NCBI RefSeq assembly: GCF_003024675.1
Contig: NZ_PYLP01000012.1
Coordinates: forward strand, 1 to 64,000
DNA: 64,000 nucleotides
Direction of reading: 5' to 3'
Source of the DNA: Faecalibacillus faecis
GTDB lineage: Bacteria > Bacillota_I > Bacilli_A > Erysipelotrichales > Coprobacillaceae
Made by a program: the position numbers and the translations under genes. Position 1 is the first letter of the stretch. Every line of letters begins with the position of its first letter. Of this stretch, positions 44,461 through 53,699 are shown piece after piece. The notes beneath the pieces are model-generated. The model ran no database searches. It was not told the DNA's origin and saw only the letters and a list, made by a program, of their open reading frames with translations.

Positions 44461-44649
44461 ATGGCTAATGTGATTATTATTTTATTAATTGTTGCCTATT
44501 GTGCATGGGTTATCTATACACATTTCTTTAAAAAGAAAGATGGACATAAGTGTAGTGGTATTTGTGCAGGGTGTAGCCAATGTTCATCTCCTTTAGAAGA
44601 ATATTATAAAGATCAAAAGAAAATGAAAGAGGGACATAATCATGGGTAA
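44461..44649 (+). CDS. FeoB-associated Cys-rich membrane protein
   Basis: The 62-residue protein has one N-terminal helix (about 3-22) and a Cys cluster CSGICAGCSQC (about 32-42), then a charged, His-containing tail. Proteins of this layout commonly follow FeoB in Firmicutes and may bind iron or assist FeoB. AAAGGAGG precedes the ATG. Confidence 0.88.
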   Translation: MANVIIILLIVAYCAWVIYTHFFKKKDGHKCSGICAGCSQCSSPLEEYYKDQKKMKEGHNHG

Positions 44650-44755
44650 TGTTAGTGGTTCAACTTTCTATATGTTTTTAGGAGTACTTGTTATTTATTT
44701 GATAGGTGTTTCTATTTACACACTTGTTCAAAAAATAAAAAAGAAAAGAAAATAA
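44642..44755 (+). CDS. 37-residue single-helix membrane protein in the feo cluster
   Basis: The peptide MGNVSGSTFYMFLGVLVIYL (first 20 residues) has one membrane helix (about 9-30) and a very basic tail KIKKKRK. The start overlaps the preceding gene by 8 bases and is preceded by GAGGG at proper spacing, so translation is coupled. It is too short for routine gene callers. No family recognised. Confidence 0.6.
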   Translation: MGNVSGSTFYMFLGVLVIYLIGVSIYTLVQKIKKKRK

Positions 44756-44767
44756 CAGGAGGTAATC

Positions 44768-45121
44768 GTGGCTGATGTTATTATCGTTCTTGTATTAGTT
44801 GTGATTGTTTTAATTGCTTTAAAATCAACAAGAAAGCACATGAAAGGTGAAAGTTCTTGTTGTGGCGGTGGTGGAGAAATCTATCAAGCATTAGAAGATA
44901 AGAAATTAGACAATCCAATTATTAAAGAAAATGTATTTAAAATTAAAGGAATGACATGTCAACATTGTGTGGCTAATGTTACTAAAGCAATCAATGCAGT
45001 TGAAGGAGTCAGTGCTCAAGTAAACTTAAAAAAAGAAGAAGCACATGTCGTTTATGATCGTGAAGTGGATGATCAAAAAATTATAAGCGCTATACAACAA
45101 GCTGGATATGATGTCAAGTAG
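44768..45121 (+). CDS. FeoB-associated-type membrane protein fused to a heavy-metal-associated (HMA) domain
   Basis: The 117-residue protein starts at GTG after ACAGGAGG. An N-terminal helix (about 3-20) is followed by SSCCGGGGEIYQ (about 29-40), as in FeoB-associated proteins, and then an HMA domain (about 53-117) with the metal site GMTCQHC. HMA domains bind copper or zinc ions and pass them to partners. A membrane-tethered HMA domain in an iron operon suggests metal handling at the membrane; the metal is uncertain. Confidence 0.88.
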   Translation: MADVIIVLVLVVIVLIALKSTRKHMKGESSCCGGGGEIYQALEDKKLDNPIIKENVFKIKGMTCQHCVANVTKAINAVEGVSAQVNLKKEEAHVVYDREVDDQKIISAIQQAGYDVK

Positions 45122-45147
45122 AGAAGAAGAAATTCTTCTCTTTTTTT
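45121..45147 (+). terminator. terminator of the feo cluster
   Basis: GAGAAGAA (45121-45128), GAAA loop, TTCTTCTC (45133-45140), seven Ts (45141-45147). Confidence 0.88.
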
Positions 45148-45153
45148 CATATT

Positions 45154-46371
45154 TTGAATCATTTTAATCACTTTGTTAAAGAAGATGCAACAGCAGGGCA
45201 TACGATAAGCGCTGTTGCTGTTGGTGGAAAAGCTAATTATATTGCGGGATGTGGTACGAATCAAGGCTATAACCAAACAACATCTAGTTATTTAAAAGGA
45301 CCAATTATTAAAGTGGGAGCTGATGGGTATTTTAAAAGATTATATGTTGGGGAAACAGAACTAATAAATGCACAAAGATTTGAACATCAAAATGAACAAA
45401 ATACATTTATTAGTAAAAATGATTGTTATATTGATTTTGATAAAGCATTTGATGAAATAACAGCTGAAGCTAAAACATATCAAGGAGAAATTCAAATTAC
45501 TTATCATGATTTATTAAAAGCAAAAGCATTGAATCCATGGAATGGAAAAGTAAATTCTTTTGAAACAAATTATTGGGAAATGACAAATGAAGGTTCTACG
45601 ATTGCTTTGAAATTAAAAAGTGGTTATTCTTATCAGTTTGAAAATGATGTATTAAAGAATATTGCTAGAATCGATTTAATGGATAGTGATTTTGAAAATA
45701 AAGACACACTATTTATTGCAGATGACCAAGGCGCAACAACAATTCCTTATATTTATTTAAATGGTGGTTTCAATGCAATGACAGGTGAATGGGGAGATGA
45801 AATGAGTGCTGTTTATGTTCTTTCTTACGCAACTGAAGTTACACCTTCTTTAAAGAGTCAAAAACATATTGGACATATTGTTGCACCAAAGGCTTACATT
45901 CATGATATGAACGGAGATGTAAATGGGTGCTTTATTGCAAAATCTTTGAATTTAACTGGAAGTGAATCTCATATGTTCCCATACCATGGTCAAAAGATAA
46001 AAAATAATAATACTACACCAGAACAATCAGGTGATAATACACAAGATGGAAACGAAAACCCAGGAGAAAACAATCCAGGGACAGGGACTGTAACAACAAA
46101 TCCTAAACCAAGTAATGATACAAACAATTCATCAAAAAATAATGAAATTATTTTAAATAAAGAGGAATTAACTATTAACATTTCTCGTAAACAAAACACT
46201 CCAAAGATTTCTTCTAATAAGAATAGTAAAGTTATTGTTGAAGATAATAAACAAACAAATACTAAGCAAAATGATTCTGTAAAAACAGGAGATGATACAC
46301 ATCTATTCATGTATGTATTATTAGAATTACTTGCTTTCTCTGGTATTGTTTCTTTAAGAAAGAAGGCGTAA
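45154..46371 (+). pseudogene. 5'-truncated choice-of-anchor-type surface protein with KTGD ending
   Basis: The frame is open for about 405 residues from a TTG at 45154 but has no ribosome-binding site, promoter or signal peptide. It begins within 7 bases of the feo terminator. The first residues (FVKEDATAGHTISAVAVGGK, KANYIAGCG) resemble the start of the choice-of-anchor A domain, whose normal gene would have a secretion signal before it. The C-terminus has a polar Asn/Gly/Pro/Thr linker, then SVKTGDDTHLFMYVLLELLA and RKKA. I infer loss of the 5' end by deletion; it is otherwise intact. Confidence 0.65.
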
Positions 46372-46398
46372 AAAAAGAGAACCGAGTTCTCTTTTTTT
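46371..46398. terminator. bidirectional terminator
   Basis: GAGAAC (46377-46382), CGA loop, GTTCTC (46386-46391) with A-run before and T-run after, between convergent genes. Confidence 0.85.
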
Positions 46399-46830
46399 CT
46401 ACCAATATTTGGTATTGCTTTTTGTTTTAATATTGTATTTTGGTGTATGTGGATATTTTTCAATAGGCTTCTTATTTTTTAATGACCATGCTTTGGCTGG
46501 AAGAGTTAAAAGTTTTGGACATTTTAATTCACCATCCATAGGTTTAATTAAAGAAATAATATCATGATAATACTTATTTCCATTTGTTAGAACATAAGCT
46601 CTTTGATTTAAGAAGTCTTCGTCACTTACTTGATTTTGGTGAATACTATGTTCTAGTATTTCTTTACGATCTAATTGATAAAGAAATTCAGACATTAAAT
46701 CATGAAAATCAAAAATATATTTATCATTATGATCTATTAAAAATTGTAAAATAGGTTCAAAAACTTGATCCTCATTTTCGTTGTTCCAATCACCTTTTTT
46801 TAATATTCCCCAAAAAGAATTTTTAAACAT
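46399..46830 (-). CDS. DUF4240-like protein
   Basis: The 143-residue acidic-to-neutral soluble protein begins MFKNSFWGILKKGDWNNENE and contains YIFDFHDLMSEFLYQLDR and FLNQRAYVLTNGNKYYHDII. The spacing of FW, the FHDL segment and the YVLTNGKxYY-like segment resembles DUF4240 proteins, whose role is unknown. The basic C-terminus ends NTKYW. It is a single gene with AGGTGATGAAAA before the start. Confidence 0.6.
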   Translation of the reverse strand: MFKNSFWGILKKGDWNNENEDQVFEPILQFLIDHNDKYIFDFHDLMSEFLYQLDRKEILEHSIHQNQVSDEDFLNQRAYVLTNGNKYYHDIISLIKPMDGELKCPKLLTLPAKAWSLKNKKPIEKYPHTPKYNIKTKSNTKYW

Positions 46831-46873
46831 TTTTCATCACCAGACTTTATTTTATAGGATAATGAAAAATATA

Positions 46874-48748
46874 TCAAGGTGTCCCTTTCCTAAACCAATA
46901 AACAATACCATTTTCATCAAATTCACCAGATAAAGGATTAATAGAAATCGCATTTAATTTAGAAGTAGGATAATACCAGGATTCCTTTTTTATATGTTTG
47001 TTTAAAAAAGAAATGGTCACATCTTTCGTAATTACTTTCTCCTCACTTTGTTCCATTTTACGATTATCATCATAACCAACCCAACCAGTAATTAAGATAT
47101 TAGGATTATAAGCTACAATTAAATTATCATAATCAGTACTCCCTGTTTTACAAGCTACTGTGTATTTTGTTTGATAATTAGACATAGTGGCACTTAAATA
47201 AGTAGAAAATTGTTTATTAAAGGTTCCGGTTAATAATTGACTCAAAATAAGACAACTTTCTTTATTTAATGTTTGTGTTCTTTTGTTTTTATGTTGATAA
47301 ATAAGTTTTCCTTGATGGTCTGTTATTTTTTCAATTGTATAGATGGGTTGGTATTTTCCTGTAGAAGCAATATTACAATAGATGTTAGAAAGATTATAAA
47401 TATTAGTATTAACAGTACCTAAAGCTAAAGATGCATTGTTTTTAGCTTTAATATGATAATTTCTTAAAAAGTTATAAAGATTTTCTGTACCTAAGAAAAG
47501 ATGTGTTTTAACAGCAAAAATGTTATCACTTACCGCAATAGCTTGTGCTAAAGTGATATCTTTATAAGCATACTTTTTATGAAAGTTAGAGGGTGAATAA
47601 GTTGTTTGATTTTCTAATTTAAAGGTTGTTGGTTCACATAGAAAAGAAGTTGTGGGATTAAAACCATTTTCTAAAGCAAGATAATAAAGTAAAGGTTTCA
47701 TAGTACTGCCAATTTGACGATTGGCATGTAGGGCACGATTGTATTGAGATTTAGAATAATCTTTTCCACCAAGTAAAGCTTGAAGTTGACTTGTTTTAGG
47801 GTTTACTACTGTAAAGGCACATTGGAGATCAGTTTGAATATCTTTTTCTTTAATCAATTGATTTAAAGTATCTTGGTATTTTTGATGAAAAGAAGTATAA
47901 ATATTTAAACCTTTATTTAAGTATTGATTATTATAATACCCTAAATTTTCAAGTTCTTGTAAAACAGTATCCTTGTAATAATAAGTTGACATGTTTTCAT
48001 TAAGAGAATGTTCTTTGGCGAGATTAAGCGTTTGTTTTTTGGTGGCTTCTAAAACACTTTTAGTAATCACATGATTTTCATACATTGCATTTAATACAAG
48101 TGCTTGCCGTTGTTTCGCTTTTCTTTCATGGAGTAAAGGAGAATAATATTGGGGACCATTAACGACACCTGCTAACATACTTGCTTCATTTAAAGTAAGT
48201 TCGCTAGCTTTTTTCTTATAAAAATATTGAGCAGCATTTTCGATACCATAAATACCATGACCAAAGTAAACATTATTGACATACCCCTCTAATATTTTGT
48301 CTTTTGATAAATGAGTTTCTAATTGTAAAGTAAAGAAAGCTTCTTTAACTTTACGAGACCAGGTTTTTTCATTAGTAAGGTAGAGAAGTCGGGCATATTG
48401 TTGGGTAATGGTACTTGCCCCTTGGGAATTTTTCCTTTTTATGACATTTGTTTTTATTGCCCGGGAAATTCCGACATAATCAAAACCATGATGTTGATAG
48501 AAACGTTTATCTTCAATAGAAACAATGGCCTTTAAAAAATAAGGATTAACGTTTTCTAAAGAAACATATTGTCCACTATAGTTATTAATACTTTGATAAA
48601 AGATTTCATTTTGATCATCATAAAGTTTTATGTAACGATCTTTATTTAATTCAGGTTCACCAACGCAAAAAGCAACAAGGTACATCAACAATAAAAAAGT
48701 TAATAAACCAACAAAACAATAAACAATTCTCTTTATAAAACGTATCAT
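46874..48748 (-). CDS. class A penicillin-binding protein (PBP1A-like)
   Basis: The 624-residue protein has an N-terminal membrane anchor (about 8-28), a GT51 glycosyltransferase domain (EDKRFYQHHGFDYVGISRAI near 73-92 and GASTITQQYARLLYL near 105-119), and a transpeptidase domain. The transpeptidase has SXXK in GSTMKP (about 345-350), SDN in AVSDNIFA and KTG in ACKTGSTDYD. It polymerises and crosslinks peptidoglycan outside the membrane. Length is near the lower end for class A PBPs; all catalytic motifs are present. Confidence 0.95.
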   Translation of the reverse strand: MIRFIKRIVYCFVGLLTFLLLMYLVAFCVGEPELNKDRYIKLYDDQNEIFYQSINNYSGQYVSLENVNPYFLKAIVSIEDKRFYQHHGFDYVGISRAIKTNVIKRKNSQGASTITQQYARLLYLTNEKTWSRKVKEAFFTLQLETHLSKDKILEGYVNNVYFGHGIYGIENAAQYFYKKKASELTLNEASMLAGVVNGPQYYSPLLHERKAKQRQALVLNAMYENHVITKSVLEATKKQTLNLAKEHSLNENMSTYYYKDTVLQELENLGYYNNQYLNKGLNIYTSFHQKYQDTLNQLIKEKDIQTDLQCAFTVVNPKTSQLQALLGGKDYSKSQYNRALHANRQIGSTMKPLLYYLALENGFNPTTSFLCEPTTFKLENQTTYSPSNFHKKYAYKDITLAQAIAVSDNIFAVKTHLFLGTENLYNFLRNYHIKAKNNASLALGTVNTNIYNLSNIYCNIASTGKYQPIYTIEKITDHQGKLIYQHKNKRTQTLNKESCLILSQLLTGTFNKQFSTYLSATMSNYQTKYTVACKTGSTDYDNLIVAYNPNILITGWVGYDDNRKMEQSEEKVITKDVTISFLNKHIKKESWYYPTSKLNAISINPLSGEFDENGIVYWFRKGTP

Positions 48749-48802
48749 AGTATCACCGATTTTATTCTTTCCATTTTATGGTATAATATGCACGGTGATA
48801 GA

Positions 48803-49201
48803 ATGAAAAAGAAAATAAAAGTAAATTATAAAAGTATTTTTAAATACGATGATCATCATGAAACAGTTCAATTTAAAAGTGATGGAACTTATGAAAAAGG
48901 TTTTGATAAAGAAAGATTTGTCTTTTATAACAATAATCAAAAAATAGAAATTGTTTTAAAAGGAAATGAAATGACATTAGTCAATGGTCCTTCGTTACTT
49001 AATCTTTCACATCATCGTAAAATTGGAAATCATTATCATACAGAATATGGAATGATTGAACTTTTTACAGAACTTATTACAATGGAACATGATCGTTATT
49101 TAAAAGTAAAGTATATTTTAAGTGATGGACATCAACAATTAAGTGAAGTTTACCTTATGATGAAATATGATTTTTATGGAGAAGAAAATGAAGCAATCTA
49201 A
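48803..49201 (+). CDS. DUF1934 (YwiB-like) calycin-fold protein
   Basis: The 132-residue protein begins MKKKIKVNYKSIFKYDDHHE and shows the beta-rich DUF1934 pattern (IGNHYHTEYGMIELFTELIT, then YLKVKYILSDGHQQLSEVYL). In Bacillus the homologue lies beside argS, and here argS is two genes downstream. GGTGATAG precedes the ATG at 48803; the ATG at 48788 is too close to a TATAAT box to be the start. Function unknown. Confidence 0.78.
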   Translation: MKKKIKVNYKSIFKYDDHHETVQFKSDGTYEKGFDKERFVFYNNNQKIEIVLKGNEMTLVNGPSLLNLSHHRKIGNHYHTEYGMIELFTELITMEHDRYLKVKYILSDGHQQLSEVYLMMKYDFYGEENEAI

Positions 49202-50693
49202 AAAGTTATTAATGAATAAAATCTTGTTTTCGGGGTTATTGATTTTAGCGCAATTAATTGTTGTATTTATTGCCTTTCTAACAATACATAGATCATCAAG
49301 ATTTTTAGTTTATTTATTTAAGTTAATAAGTATTTTGGCAGCTCTATATATTATTAATAAAGATGATGCCAGTGCTTATAAGATTACTTGGCTTGTTTTA
49401 ATTGCGGCTGTTCCTTTTGTTGGTGGTGTTCTTTATTTGTTTTTAGGAGATAAAAAACCAAGTCAAAGATTACAACTTGCTTTTTTAAAACAAATAAAAA
49501 ATCAACGTATTATTGAAAATAATATCATTGAAAAAGTAGAAGATCCCTTTGTTAGAGGACAAATGAATTATTTGCATCAACAAAGATATCCAACTTATTA
49601 TGGGCAAGGAGTAAAATATTTTTCGCTAGGGGATGAAGCTTATGAACCCTTATTAGAAGCTTTAAGAAATGCGAAGAAATTTATATTTATGCAATTCTTT
49701 ATTGTTGATGAAGGAAAGATGTTAACGAGTGTTTTAGATATCTTAAAACAAAAAGTTCAAGAAGGTGTAGAAGTACGTTTTATGTATGATGATGTAGGTT
49801 CACTCACGATGCTACCTCGTCATTATTATCGTCAGCTGGAAAAGATGGGCATACAAAGTGTTGCTTTCAATCCTTTTGTCCCTTTTTTATCACTAGCGAT
49901 GAATAATCGTGATCATAAAAAGATTGTTGTCGTTGATGGAAAAATTGGTTTTAGCGGAGGATTTAACTTAGCAGATGAATATATTAACCAAAGAGTTAAA
50001 TACGGACATTGGAAAGATTCAGGGCTTATGATTCGTGGAGAAGCCGTCAATTCTTTAACGAGGATGTTTTTAGAATCGTGGAATGTCGCTAAAAATAGTG
50101 AAGAGGATTATGAAAAATATTATGTTCATGAAGAAAACAAGGAAAATGATGGATTTGTTGTTCCTTATGGAGATTCTCCTTTAGATGATGAAAGTGTTGG
50201 TGAAAATGTGTATTTAAATATGATTAATCAATCCCATGACTATTTATATATTACAACCCCTTATCTTATTTTAGATGATAACTTACAAACAGCATTAATC
50301 AATGCTTCTAAAAGAGGGGTTGATGTACGAATTATTACACCAGGTATTCCTGATAAAAAACTTGTTTTTAGGGTTACACGTTCTTATTATCAAACATTGA
50401 TGAAACATGGGATTCGTATTTATGAATATACACCTGGATTTATTCACGCTAAAAATTTTTTAGTCGATGATAAATGTGCAACAGTAGGTACAATAAACTT
50501 AGATTATCGTAGTTTATATCTTCATTTTGAAAATGGAATCTATATTTATAAAAGTAAAATATTAAAAGATATTAAAGAAGATTTTTTAAAGACGGAAGAA
50601 GTTTGTCATGAGGTGACTTTAGAAGAAGTCATCACTGGTAAATTTATGGGATGGTTTGAAGCAATTTTACGTGTAATTGCGCCATTACTTTAG
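49188..50693 (+). CDS. cls: cardiolipin synthase (phospholipase D family)
   Basis: The 501-residue protein has two N-terminal membrane helices (about 8-30 and 38-52, plus a third near 62-80) and two phospholipase D HKD motifs: NRDHKKIVVVDGKIGFSGG (first) and HAKNFLVDDKCATVGTIN (second). It joins phosphatidylglycerols to make cardiolipin at the membrane. GGAG-AAGAAA precedes the ATG at 49188. The gene overlaps the DUF1934-like gene by 14 bases, indicating coupled translation. Confidence 0.94.
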   Translation: MKQSKKLLMNKILFSGLLILAQLIVVFIAFLTIHRSSRFLVYLFKLISILAALYIINKDDASAYKITWLVLIAAVPFVGGVLYLFLGDKKPSQRLQLAFLKQIKNQRIIENNIIEKVEDPFVRGQMNYLHQQRYPTYYGQGVKYFSLGDEAYEPLLEALRNAKKFIFMQFFIVDEGKMLTSVLDILKQKVQEGVEVRFMYDDVGSLTMLPRHYYRQLEKMGIQSVAFNPFVPFLSLAMNNRDHKKIVVVDGKIGFSGGFNLADEYINQRVKYGHWKDSGLMIRGEAVNSLTRMFLESWNVAKNSEEDYEKYYVHEENKENDGFVVPYGDSPLDDESVGENVYLNMINQSHDYLYITTPYLILDDNLQTALINASKRGVDVRIITPGIPDKKLVFRVTRSYYQTLMKHGIRIYEYTPGFIHAKNFLVDDKCATVGTINLDYRSLYLHFENGIYIYKSKILKDIKEDFLKTEEVCHEVTLEEVITGKFMGWFEAILRVIAPLL

Positions 50694-50768
50694 TTAAAAA
50701 ACATTGACTTTATACACTCTTAATGGTAACGTATAAACGATTAAATATCTTTTTTAAGGAGGTAAAAA

Positions 50769-52430
50769 ATGGCTGTAAATAAAATTGAAATTGCATTAAA
50801 AGAAGCGTTGAAAAAAGCGATGATCAAATGTAATTTCGTAGAAGATTATGAAATAGATCAAATCACAATAGAAATACCAAAAGAAAAGAGTCATGGTGAT
50901 TATTCAACAAATATCGCTATGCAACTTACAAGATTACTTAGAAAGAATCCAAGAATGATTGCTGAAGAATTAATTGAAGCAATTGATAAAAAAGAAGCAA
51001 ATATTGATTCTATTGAAATTGCGGGTCCTGGATTTATTAACATGTTTATGAAGAAAGATGCTTTAACTTCTATTATTAAAGAAGTATTAGAAGAAAAAGA
51101 TGATTATGGAAAAAGTGATGCTGGTAAAGGAATTAAATATAATGTTGAATTCGTTTCTGCCAATCCAACAGGAGATCTTCATTTAGGACATGCTAAAGGG
51201 GCAGCAGTAGGAGATAGTATTTGTCGTATTATGTCTGCTGCGGGATATGATGTTACAAGAGAATATTATATTAATGATGCAGGAAATCAAATTTATAACT
51301 TAGCTTTATCTTTATATGCAAGATATAGAGAAGCTTTTGGTTTAGATTTTGAATTACCTGAAGATGGTTATCATGGTCAAGATATTAAAGATATCGCTGT
51401 TAAAATTAAAGAAGAAATTGGCGATAAATATTTAAATGCTGATCATGATGAAATGATTGCGTTCTTTAGAAAAGAAGGAACTAAATTTGAATTACAAAAA
51501 ATTAAAGATATTTTAGCTGAATTTAGAGTTAAGTTTGACGTTTGGTTCTCTGAAACTTCTTTATATGAAGAAAATAAAGTAGTTCCTACAATTGAAAAAT
51601 TAAAAGAAAAAGGATTTACTTATGAACAAGATGGTGCTTTATGGTTCAAATCAACTGAATTTGGTGATGATAAAGACCGTGTTTTAATTAAATCTGATGG
51701 AAGCTATACGTATTTAACACCAGATATTGCTTATCATTTAAATAAATTAGATAGAGGTTATGAGTATTTAGTAGATTTATTAGGAGCAGATCATCATGGT
51801 TATATCAACCGTATGAAAGCCGCAATTCAAGCTTTAGGTTATAATAGTGATCAATTAAATATTGATATTCTACAAATGGTAAGAATGATGGAAAATGGTG
51901 AAGTTGTTAAAATGTCTAAGCGTACAGGAAATGCCATAACAATCAAAGATTTAATTGATGATATTGGTGTTGATGCAACACGTTACTTCTTTGCCGCAAA
52001 AGCAGCCAATACACCTTATGATTTTGATCTGACACTTGCTAAATCAAAATCAAATGATAACCCTGTTTATTATGCACAATATGCTCATGCAAGAATGTGT
52101 TCTATTTTAAGACAAGCAAAAGAAAATGATATTACAATTGCAGATCATTTTGAATTACTTGTAAATGATAAAGAAATGGCTTTATTAAAACACATTAATG
52201 AATTTAGAAATGAAATTGCGGATAGTGCAAAATCAAGAAGTCCACATAAAATCGCAAATTACATTCAAAGACTTGCACAATTATTCCATAGTTTCTATAA
52301 TGATTGTTATGTAATAGATAAAGAAAATGTTGAATTATCAATGCAACGTTTAGCTTTAGTAGAAGCAACACGTATTACTTTAAAAAATGCTTTAAACTTA
52401 ATTGGTGTTGAAGCACCTGAAAAAATGTAA
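50769..52430 (+). CDS. argS: arginyl-tRNA synthetase
   Basis: The 553-residue class I synthetase has an N-terminal tRNA-recognition domain (about 1-115), the HIGH signature as ANPTGDLHLGHAKG (about 131-144), the KMSKS signature as VVKMSKRTGNAI (about 379-390) and the C-terminal DALR helical domain. It charges tRNA-Arg. TTAAGGAGG precedes the ATG. A TTGACT box at 50704-50709 may start a promoter after cls. No T-box leader is visible. Confidence 0.97.
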   Translation: MAVNKIEIALKEALKKAMIKCNFVEDYEIDQITIEIPKEKSHGDYSTNIAMQLTRLLRKNPRMIAEELIEAIDKKEANIDSIEIAGPGFINMFMKKDALTSIIKEVLEEKDDYGKSDAGKGIKYNVEFVSANPTGDLHLGHAKGAAVGDSICRIMSAAGYDVTREYYINDAGNQIYNLALSLYARYREAFGLDFELPEDGYHGQDIKDIAVKIKEEIGDKYLNADHDEMIAFFRKEGTKFELQKIKDILAEFRVKFDVWFSETSLYEENKVVPTIEKLKEKGFTYEQDGALWFKSTEFGDDKDRVLIKSDGSYTYLTPDIAYHLNKLDRGYEYLVDLLGADHHGYINRMKAAIQALGYNSDQLNIDILQMVRMMENGEVVKMSKRTGNAITIKDLIDDIGVDATRYFFAAKAANTPYDFDLTLAKSKSNDNPVYYAQYAHARMCSILRQAKENDITIADHFELLVNDKEMALLKHINEFRNEIADSAKSRSPHKIANYIQRLAQLFHSFYNDCYVIDKENVELSMQRLALVEATRITLKNALNLIGVEAPEKM

Positions 52431-52442
52431 GGAGAGATTAAG

Positions 52443-52775
52443 ATGGATAAAAATAGATCAATGGTTGATGTCGCTTATGAATTAATGTCTAAAAAGAAAA
52501 AAGCTGTAAACTTCTATAAATTATGGCAAGAAGTAAGTGAAGTTAAAGGTTTTGATGAAGAAGAAAAAAATGAAAAAGAATCTTTATTCTATACAAACAT
52601 CACTTTAGACGGACGTTTTATTACAGTTGGTGAAAATAACTGGGATTTACGTTCTCGTCATAAATTTGATGAAGTACACATTGACATGAATGATATCTAT
52701 ACTGATGAAGATGAAGAATCTGAAGAAGTAGAAGATGATGTTGATAGTACAATCGAAGATGATTATAATAACTAA
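52443..52775 (+). CDS. rpoE: RNA polymerase delta subunit
   Basis: The 110-residue protein has an N-terminal HARE-HTH domain (about 1-75: DVAYELMSKKKKAVNFYKLW, NITLDGRFITVGENNWDLRS) and a highly acidic disordered tail rich in Asp and Glu. Delta binds RNA polymerase and aids promoter selectivity and recycling in Firmicutes. It follows argS by 12 bases; GGAGAGA precedes the ATG. Confidence 0.95.
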   Translation: MDKNRSMVDVAYELMSKKKKAVNFYKLWQEVSEVKGFDEEEKNEKESLFYTNITLDGRFITVGENNWDLRSRHKFDEVHIDMNDIYTDEDEESEEVEDDVDSTIEDDYNN

Positions 52776-52794
52776 GAGGCAATGCCTCTTTTTT
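52774..52794 (+). terminator. terminator after rpoE
   Basis: AAGAGGC (52774-52780), AAT loop, GCCTCTT (52784-52790), Ts. Confidence 0.85.
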
Positions 52795-52806
52795 AATAAA
52801 ATAGTT

Positions 52807-52822
52807 ACTTTCAAATAAAAGT
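52807..52822. promoter_or_regulatory. DeoR-type operator upstream of the deoR gene
   Basis: ACTTTCAAATAAAAGT is an imperfect inverted repeat matching 13 of 16 positions of the palindrome at 55574-55589, including a swapped C-G/G-C pair that keeps the symmetry. It overlaps a possible -35 box of the regulator gene. Confidence 0.55.
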
Positions 52823-52852
52823 ATATTTTATTATAAATGAAAGGAGTATTTT

Positions 52853-53599
52853 ATGAATAAAAGACAAACACAAATATTAGAATTACTGACACAAAATAAA
52901 AAAATAGAAGTTACAAAATTATCTGAGCTTTTAGGTGTTTCCCAAGTAACCATTCGTAAAGACTTAGATGCTCTTGCCGAAAGTGGAATGTTAGTAAGAG
53001 AACATGGTTATGCCACTCTTAATAAAAGTGATGATATGAATATTCGTCTTGCTTATCATTATGAACAAAAACAAGAAGTAGCTAAAAAAGCAGTAGAATC
53101 TATTCAACACGGAGAAACGATTATGATTGAATCAGGTTCATGTTGTGCACTTGTTGCTTTAGAAATTGCGAAAACAAAAAAAGATGTTACCCTCATTACC
53201 AATTCTGCTTTTATTGCGGATTATATTCGTAAACATACAGCTATTAAAATTATTTTATTAGGTGGTGAATATCAACATGAATCCCAAGTAATGGTAGGAC
53301 CAATGATGAGAAAATGTGCAGAATCATTTTTTGTAGATAAACTTTTTATTGGGACAGATGGTTTTAGTGTTGAAACAGGTTTTACGGGGAATGATTATAT
53401 GCGTTGTGAAGCAGTTAAAGATATGGCAAGGCAAGCAAGTAAGGTCATGATTGTTACTGAATCGGACAAGTTTCATCAAAAAGGTATATCAAGTCTTATT
53501 GATTTAAAACAAGTGACATGTATTTATACTGATCAAGGAATTCCTCAAGAGATAGAGGAGTACTTTAAAGAAAAACATATTCAAGTTGAAAAAGTTTGA
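52853..53599 (+). CDS. DeoR/GlpR-family transcriptional regulator
   Basis: The 248-residue protein has an N-terminal DeoR helix-turn-helix (KRQTQILELLTQNKKIEVTK and SELLGVSQVTIRKDLDALAE, about 3-46) and the C-terminal sugar-phosphate sensor domain with ESGSCCALVALEIA, TNSAFIADYI and DKLFIGTDGF. DeoR proteins usually repress sugar catabolism and are released by a phosphorylated sugar. A related palindrome in the glycyl-radical enzyme region 2 kb downstream makes that locus the likely target. Confidence 0.93.
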   Translation: MNKRQTQILELLTQNKKIEVTKLSELLGVSQVTIRKDLDALAESGMLVREHGYATLNKSDDMNIRLAYHYEQKQEVAKKAVESIQHGETIMIESGSCCALVALEIAKTKKDVTLITNSAFIADYIRKHTAIKIILLGGEYQHESQVMVGPMMRKCAESFFVDKLFIGTDGFSVETGFTGNDYMRCEAVKDMARQASKVMIVTESDKFHQKGISSLIDLKQVTCIYTDQGIPQEIEEYFKEKHIQVEKV

Positions 53600-53625
53600 T
53601 CCTAAGGTTTACTTAGGATTTTTTT
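53599..53625 (+). terminator. terminator after deoR
   Basis: ATCCTAAG (53599-53606) and CTTAGGAT (53612-53619), then six Ts. Confidence 0.85.
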
Positions 53626-53699
53626 GTAGCAAAAATGTAAAGTAAAGTTGCTGGTGATAAGAAGTAAGAATGTTATAATTTTTCTAGGAGGTGATAACA

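Noticed and set aside
45073-45276. Minus-strand frame across the feo terminator
   Set aside because: No ribosome-binding site, spans a strong terminator and two genes of the opposite strand.
50694-50768. Possible T-box leader for argS
   Set aside because: The gap is only 75 bp and has no T-box core sequence or specifier stem.
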